From Cloacibacterium sp047601505 (GTDB lineage Bacteria; Bacteroidota; Bacteroidia; Flavobacteriales; Weeksellaceae), in the NCBI RefSeq assembly GCF_047601505.1, contig NZ_JASGJD010000001.1, positions 248,001 to 312,000 on the forward strand: 64,000 bases of DNA, in the 5' to 3' direction. The notes beneath the pieces were generated by a model. That model did not search any database and was not told where the DNA came from. It saw nothing but the letters and a program-made list of their open reading frames with translations. Below are positions 58,932 to 64,000 of this stretch, in pieces. Within the stretch, counting starts at the first letter, position 1. Every line of letters begins with the position of its first letter. The translations under genes and the position numbers were made by a program.

Positions 58932-60398
58932 TTAATCGTTTTTCTTGAATGAAGCAATTGCTGAATACTTTTCTTTGATATAAATTTTAACAATAAAATC
59001 AAATATTTTTGCCCTAAAAGCAAATCCTACTGCACCAACAACCGCTATCGTAAACATCGCTGCAAACATCCCGAAGAAATATTTCATCACTGCAAAAATT
59101 GCCATCGGAAAAAGCAATTTAGGAATTGTAAGCAATAGATTCTTTGCATTAAATTGATTTTTTTCTCCCATAGATTTTGCTCTAGTATTCAAATCGACTG
59201 GGTTTTTATTGTAAGCACCACTCAGTAAAGTAAGATGAGAATTAATTCCCAAATTATAAACTCCCGCAGCAAGAAATGTAAAATACAAATCCCAACTGAT
59301 AAAAGCATAACCAATCGCGAGAATCATACACAAAATAGTTGCTAAATTCACCAACCACCATTTTGCTTCTAAATATTGTCTGTACGGAACTTTTTGCGTC
59401 ATCATTAATGGATAATAAGAACTGTCCCAAGCTGGCACTCTTTGTCCGAATATGAAAAGAAAACCACCCGTTACAAAAATCCCCAAAAACATTTTCATAA
59501 AATCTGTTTCATAGGTTTTAGTAGAATAAATAAGCAACCCGTAGAAAAGAAACATCACACTTCCAATTACAGCACTTTGAGCAGCTTTGCTCCTCTTTAT
59601 CAACCGAATATCATTATTTAAAAAAGCTCCTAAAACTCCATATTTATTAAGAAATTCTATATTTTCTGTTTTTCCTTCTGCTTTTTTAAGTTCTAAACCT
59701 TTATCCAAATAAAAATTCTTTAAAATATATTGATACGTGTAATAAGCTAAAAACAAAGCAATTAAAATCGGAATTACAAAAACGCCAATCACATTGTAAA
59801 AACTATAAAACACCAATTCGGAAAGTTTAGAAAGCTCAATAATTTCATATTTATCTAAAATCCAAAATACCACAAAAAATGCCACTGTTCCGTAGAGCCA
59901 ATTATCCTTTCCGTTAATGAGAATATTGATGAAATTATTAATATAGAACATTGCAAAAACACCCAAAAACCACATTAAAACTCCCAAAACATTATAATGA
60001 TTAAAAAGCATTAGCCCTGCAAAAGGAATTAAAAAAAGTAAATTTCCCCAATTGAAAAAATTAGTAATAACTTTCAAAAGAGTATAATTGACGAGTTTTT
60101 TCTTAGAAATATTCTGAGTAAGAAAAGGTTTAATATTTTGAGTTGGAAGCTGCTGCATAAAATATCGAACTGCCAAATCAAAAACTAAATAATAAACCAA
60201 ATATTTTGAAACCAAAACAAGCGGATCTACATGAAGTTTATTCTGTGCGATAAAAAAAATAAAAAAAGCAGCTCCCACAAAGATTACAGCAAAATTTGCC
60301 AATGCAAAAAGCGACATAATTTTAAAAAATAAATTCGCTCCAAATTGTGGATTCCTGATAAAGTTTTTGAGTTCTAATTGCAACAAACGAAAATACAT
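58932..60398 (-). CDS. DUF5687 membrane protein, probable ABC permease
   Basis: A 488-residue inner-membrane protein with about 10-12 helices. It starts LLQLELKNFIRNPQFGANLFFKIM and contains ILGIFVTGG-like and FGQRVPAWDSSYYPLMMTQKVPYRQYLEAKWW segments typical of DUF5687. These proteins accompany an ABC ATPase in Bacteroidota, and the gene here is directly followed by one. It may export a lipid, peptide or drug, but nothing in the sequence tells which. Confidence 0.83.
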   Translation of the reverse strand: MYFRLLQLELKNFIRNPQFGANLFFKIMSLFALANFAVIFVGAAFFIFFIAQNKLHVDPLVLVSKYLVYYLVFDLAVRYFMQQLPTQNIKPFLTQNISKKKLVNYTLLKVITNFFNWGNLLFLIPFAGLMLFNHYNVLGVLMWFLGVFAMFYINNFINILINGKDNWLYGTVAFFVVFWILDKYEIIELSKLSELVFYSFYNVIGVFVIPILIALFLAYYTYQYILKNFYLDKGLELKKAEGKTENIEFLNKYGVLGAFLNNDIRLIKRSKAAQSAVIGSVMFLFYGLLIYSTKTYETDFMKMFLGIFVTGGFLFIFGQRVPAWDSSYYPLMMTQKVPYRQYLEAKWWLVNLATILCMILAIGYAFISWDLYFTFLAAGVYNLGINSHLTLLSGAYNKNPVDLNTRAKSMGEKNQFNAKNLLLTIPKLLFPMAIFAVMKYFFGMFAAMFTIAVVGAVGFAFRAKIFDFIVKIYIKEKYSAIASFKKND

Positions 60399-60443
60399 AC
60401 CTTAGTTTTATGTATTAGTTTCCATTGAAGCCAAAACGTTACA

Positions 60444-62096
60444 TTAAATACTCATCAATTCCTTTGCTTGAAGAATTGCGGCATCTGTAATCTTGCTACC
60501 AGAAAGCAATTGCGCAATTTCGGTCAGTTTTTCTTCTTGGTTTAAAGAAACAATCTGAGTTTGAGTTTTGCCTTCAATATCAGATTTTTTCACTTTATAA
60601 TTATTGTTTCCTTTGGCTGCAACTTGCGCAAGATGTGTAATTACAATTAGTTGCATATTCTCTGCCATTTCTTGCATCACTTTCCCTATTTCGTCGGCAA
60701 TTCTACCAGAAACTCCAGTGTCTATTTCGTCTAAAATCAACGTTGGCAACTCAGAATTTTCTGCCATTATTTTTTTAACCGCCAACATTACTCGACTCCT
60801 TTCTCCGCCAGAAATTGCGGTTTGAATTGGCTTTAAAGGGAAACCAGAATTTGCCTGAAACAACAATTGAATTTTCTCCTTTCCAAACTGAACGAAATCT
60901 TTAGTCGAAGTAAGTTCTACTTCTACTTTGGCTTTTTCTAAACCTAATTGTTGAAGCAAACTTTCTATTTTTTCTTTAAATAAAGGAATAGATTGCTGTC
61001 TGTTTTTAGTTAAAACTTTCGTTTGCTTTTCCAATGAATTTTCTAATTCTGCAATTTGTTTTTCCAAAGAAGAAATTTTGGTTTCCAAATCCGAAAAAGA
61101 ACTTTGCTCAGCAGAAAGCTCATCTTTAATTTTAATTAACTCTTCAATTTCTGAAACTTTGTGTTTCAAAAACAAAGAATTTATTTTATCATTTTGTTCT
61201 TGCAAAGCCAACAAATCTTCGTGATTTGTTTCTATATTCTCGGCTTCGTTTTGCAATTGAAAAAGAGTATCTTTTAGTTCAATATAATTTTCCTCAAATC
61301 TTTGGTTGATTTCTGAAAATTGCAAAGACAATTCTGCAATTTTATTCAGTTTGTTTTTAATGTCGTACAAACTATCAAAAACGCCTACTTCATCTTGGTC
61401 TGTTCGAGCAAAAATCTGAGCTAAAAGTTCAGAAATTACCCCTTTATTTTCTGCCAAAGAAATTTGAGATTGCAACAATTCAAAATTTACATTTTCTAAA
61501 TTGGCAGATTGCAATTCATCTAGCAAAAATTGTTTATAATCACTTTCTTTATTGCCTTCCGAAAGTTGATTTTTGAGTTTTTCTAGTTCTTTTTTTAATT
61601 TTTGATATTGAGAAAAATCATTTTGATAACTTTCAATTAAATTTTTATTCTCCGAAAGTCCATCTACAATTTTAAATTGATAGGCTTCACTAAACAGATT
61701 AGAAGTTTCGAACTGAGAATGAATATCTACCAATTTCTCAGCAAGTTGCTGCAAAATATCTAGCGTTACAGGCACGTCGTTTACAAAAGCTCTGGATTTT
61801 CCGCTAGGCAAAATCTCTCTTCTAATGATGGTATTTTCGTCAAAATCTAAATCGTTTTCGGTGAAAAAAGTTTGTAAATTATTAGAAATTTTAAATTCAG
61901 CTTCTACAATACTTTTGGCTTCTAAATCTGCAAAATTCTTCAAATCTGCCCTTTCGCCCATTATCAAACGAAGTGCACCCAGAATAATAGATTTTCCAGC
62001 ACCAGTTTCGCCAGTAATTACCTGCAAACCACGCTGAAGATTAATCTCCAACTGGTCTATAAGCGCAAAATTTTGAATGAAAATTCGGTTTAGCAT
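60444..62096 (-). CDS. recN: DNA repair protein RecN
   Basis: A 550-residue SMC-like ATPase used in double-strand break repair. The N-terminal FIQNFALIDQLEINL and Walker A GETGAGKS, a long central coiled coil (about 150-370), and the C-terminal SGGERSRVMLAVK signature with LPTLILDEIDTGVSG Walker B are all intact. It is followed upstream on the same strand by the DUF4835 and coaBC genes, an order common in Bacteroidota. Confidence 0.96.
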   Translation of the reverse strand: MLNRIFIQNFALIDQLEINLQRGLQVITGETGAGKSIILGALRLIMGERADLKNFADLEAKSIVEAEFKISNNLQTFFTENDLDFDENTIIRREILPSGKSRAFVNDVPVTLDILQQLAEKLVDIHSQFETSNLFSEAYQFKIVDGLSENKNLIESYQNDFSQYQKLKKELEKLKNQLSEGNKESDYKQFLLDELQSANLENVNFELLQSQISLAENKGVISELLAQIFARTDQDEVGVFDSLYDIKNKLNKIAELSLQFSEINQRFEENYIELKDTLFQLQNEAENIETNHEDLLALQEQNDKINSLFLKHKVSEIEELIKIKDELSAEQSSFSDLETKISSLEKQIAELENSLEKQTKVLTKNRQQSIPLFKEKIESLLQQLGLEKAKVEVELTSTKDFVQFGKEKIQLLFQANSGFPLKPIQTAISGGERSRVMLAVKKIMAENSELPTLILDEIDTGVSGRIADEIGKVMQEMAENMQLIVITHLAQVAAKGNNNYKVKKSDIEGKTQTQIVSLNQEEKLTEIAQLLSGSKITDAAILQAKELMSI

Positions 62097-62196
62097 TTTT
62101 AGAATTTACGATTTTTAGATTTCGAAGCGTAAATTTATAACTTTAATTGTGAATTTAGGAAATTTTTAATTGCTTAAAATCACAAATCAAGAGAAC

Positions 62197-63099
62197 TTAG
62201 TTCCACTTATTCCATTTAGAATCCGAATCTTTGGGAGAGAATGTATTCATCAATTGTTTCAGTTCGCTCATGTTTACAGAACCGTTGTTTCCAGAGTTGA
62301 AAATATTGAAAATTTCGTCTTTTTTGCTATCAATAAAAATATTGAAAGGATAATTCATTTGAAAAATAGTTTCGTAGAATTTCAATTTAAGAATTTCATT
62401 TGCAATCAATTGTTTTGTAGCAATTTGGTCTGCTTTTGCCAAATTATCTAATCCTATTCTGTGATAATTGTAATAGAAATTTCTAAGCGTAGAATTCTGT
62501 TCTGCCAAAATTGCAGCAATTAAAGAACCTCTCGTTCTCGGCCCATCCATCTGAGACCAACCTGCATAATTCTGATTTTGAGAATTTTGAGTAATTTTCA
62601 TTGCTTTATCAAACCAAGGCGTTCCGCTTTTCATTTGGAAAGTATCTGCATCGTAACCCAAAATAAGATAAACGTAGAAACTGACAACATCTATTAAATT
62701 TTTGCCAGAAAATTGCCTTTCGTTGAAAATCATGTTTTGATTTTCTACATATTCAAAAGAAAAATTAGTATCATTAATATTAAGAATTGGCGAATCGTAC
62801 TGAGATTGATACACCGGACGAACAGATTGCACCACCAAAGTTCCTTTGAAATTATTACCCGTTTTCTCTGTTAAAACAATTGCAAAACTGCATTTTATTT
62901 TCTCGAAATTTTGAAGTTTTTTGCCTGTCCAACTGGTATTGTTGATGAAATCTTTCAAGCTTTTTTCTAAAGTTCTGTACAATTGCAAATTGCTACCTCC
63001 CAAACTCTGATAATTTATCTGAACCTGAGCATTGAGTTCTTGCGCAAAACTGAAATTGCTAAACAATAAAAAGCCAAATATGTAAAGTAGTTTTTTCAT
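62197..63099 (-). CDS. DUF4835 secreted protein
   Basis: A 300-residue protein with a signal peptide (about 1-19, ending SFA), then ELNAQVQINYQSLGGSNLQLYRTLEKSLKDFINNTSW, as in DUF4835. The middle part IDVVSFYVYLILGYDADTF and SGWSQMDG-like segments match the family. DUF4835 is found almost only in Bacteroidota, next to coaBC and recN. Its function is not known, and the periplasmic location is inferred. Confidence 0.88.
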   Translation of the reverse strand: MKKLLYIFGFLLFSNFSFAQELNAQVQINYQSLGGSNLQLYRTLEKSLKDFINNTSWTGKKLQNFEKIKCSFAIVLTEKTGNNFKGTLVVQSVRPVYQSQYDSPILNINDTNFSFEYVENQNMIFNERQFSGKNLIDVVSFYVYLILGYDADTFQMKSGTPWFDKAMKITQNSQNQNYAGWSQMDGPRTRGSLIAAILAEQNSTLRNFYYNYHRIGLDNLAKADQIATKQLIANEILKLKFYETIFQMNYPFNIFIDSKKDEIFNIFNSGNNGSVNMSELKQLMNTFSPKDSDSKWNKWN

Positions 63100-63132
63100 T
63101 AAAAATGTTTTCGGTTTTAAAAACGATTTTTT

Positions 63133-64000
63133 TTATTTTTTATTGAATTTTTCTTCTACAAAATCCAAAATATCTTTCGCAACGTCTTCTTTAGATTTCA
63201 AACTAAACTCTTTATGTTCTGTTTGCGTTAAAATTTTAATTTTATTGGTATCTTTTTGAAAACCTGCTCCTTCGTCCTTCAAAGAATTAAGCACAATCAT
63301 ATCCAGATTTTTTTTCTGCAATTTTCCTTTTGCATTTTCCTCCTCATTTTGAGTTTCCAAAGCAAAACCCACTAAAAATTGATGAGATTTTTGCTCACCC
63401 ATTTTTTTTAAAATATCAGGATTTTTTACCAATTCTATAGTAAATTCATCTTCAGATTTTTTAATCTTTTCTGTAGCAACAATTTTTGGCGTATAATCTG
63501 CAACAGCAGCGCTCATTATAGCAATATCAGACTTTTCATAAAATTTAAAAACCTCTTCAAACATTTCTTTCGCAGAAGTAACTTTATGAATTTCTATATT
63601 TTTATTATTCGTTTTTTGAGCAGTTGGCCCAGAAATCAAAAGCACTTTTGCGCCTCTTTTTTCGGCTTCTTCAGCAATAGAAAAACCCATTTTACCGGAA
63701 GAATGGTTTCCAATAAAACGAACAGGATCTATCGCTTCATAAGTAGGACCTGCGGTAATAAGAACTGTTTTTCCATCTAAAGTTTTAGGCTGAGATTTAA
63801 TGAAAAAATCTTCTATTTTCTGTAAAATCGTTTCGTTTTCGGCTAATCTTCCTTGCCCCGTTAAACCAGAAGCTAATTCGCCAAATTCAGCAGGAATGAT
63901 AACATGACCAAATTTTTCTGCTTTTTCCAAATTTTCTTGAGTAGAAGGATGTGCATACATATCCAAATCCATCGCTGGAGCAATAAAAACAGGACATTTT
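63133..64000 (-). CDS. coaBC: Phosphopantothenoylcysteine decarboxylase / phosphopantothenate-cysteine ligase (partial)
   Basis: A bifunctional CoA-synthesis enzyme cut by the right window edge. The visible 289 codons start CPVFIAPAMDLDMYAHPST, the end of the flavin-dependent CoaC domain (catalytic PAMD..M motif). They continue through the CoaB ligase domain: VLITAGPTYEAIDPVRFIGNHSSGKMGFSIAE, MSAAVADYTP, and KNPDIL with downstream VGFALET. The protein is usually about 400 residues, so roughly the first 110 are outside. Cysteine is one of its substrates. Confidence 0.95.
   Translation of the reverse strand, partial: KCPVFIAPAMDLDMYAHPSTQENLEKAEKFGHVIIPAEFGELASGLTGQGRLAENETILQKIEDFFIKSQPKTLDGKTVLITAGPTYEAIDPVRFIGNHSSGKMGFSIAEEAEKRGAKVLLISGPTAQKTNNKNIEIHKVTSAKEMFEEVFKFYEKSDIAIMSAAVADYTPKIVATEKIKKSEDEFTIELVKNPDILKKMGEQKSHQFLVGFALETQNEEENAKGKLQKKNLDMIVLNSLKDEGAGFQKDTNKIKILTQTEHKEFSLKSKEDVAKDILDFVEEKFNKK

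Noticed and set aside
1..64000. CRISPR arrays, insertion sequences, prophage genes, integrases, rRNA
   Set aside because: No regularly spaced repeats, transposase or integrase motifs, phage structural genes or rRNA-like sequence were seen on either strand.

Overview
The window reads as a chromosomal segment of a low-GC, facultatively anaerobic member of the Bacteroidota, most likely Flavobacteriia/Weeksellaceae (Chryseobacterium or Cloacibacterium relatives). The reasons are the Bacteroidota-type -7 promoter element (TAnnTTTG) before many genes, the fused CcoNO cytochrome cbb3 oxidase, family-restricted proteins (DUF4835, DUF5687, DUF4251), a TonB-dependent receptor, and a cbb3 oxidase together with pyruvate formate-lyase. 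The genus is an inference. I saw no insertion sequence, prophage, CRISPR array or rRNA.

Layout. 1-783: panB, cut by the left edge. 861-10477: a Crp/Fnr-family regulator diverging from the cbb3 oxidase cluster (ccoI, ccoS, ccoNO, ccoQ, ccoP, ccoG, ccoH, safE-like), with TGA-N6-TCA dyads in the two promoter regions. 10548-14495: a cysteine locus. Here a CysM-like synthase, a JAMM protease and a three-domain protein (CysO-like sulfur carrier + MoeB/E1 + rhodanese) are preceded by two serial Cys-rich leader peptides with attenuator hairpins. They are followed by tRNA-Cys and by a third Cys-leader attenuator in front of a NIL-domain gene. 14579-22711: serS, a small surface-polysaccharide group (GT4, flippase, lipoprotein), a membrane Fe-S oxidoreductase pair and an MCE protein. 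22840-28816: ppiD and lon with a complex divergent promoter region (candidate sigma-54 site and palindromes), then an AI-2E transporter. 28956-35713: DUF4349 lipoprotein, GH125 mannosidase, a secreted protein, pgi, folD, queE. 35733-39333: polyprenyl-phosphate sugar transferase and an MlaE/MlaF/outer-membrane-protein operon. 39417-46201: M48 protease, DUF4251, meaB, small cytochrome c, dipeptide epimerase, methylmalonyl-CoA mutase. 46523-49690: pflB and pflA. 49849-50697: an isolated TIR-domain gene between housekeeping genes. 50779-64000: prfA; a SAM-I riboswitch controlling a TonB receptor and an APC permease; fumarase; an ABC transporter; recN; DUF4835; and coaBC cut by the right edge.

How it fits together. 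The respiratory cluster and pflBA point to life at low or changing oxygen, with the Crp/Fnr regulator as the likely switch. Sulfur is the second theme: a thiocarboxylate-dependent cysteine pathway controlled by Cys-leader attenuation, tRNA-Cys inside the same locus, a NIL-domain protein, and SAM-controlled uptake of an amino acid, probably methionine. The cysteine locus (10548-14495) is the most interesting part. Its sulfur carrier has an internal Gly-Gly, so the adjacent JAMM protease may have to cut it free. Its expression appears to be set by ribosome stalling on Cys codons.
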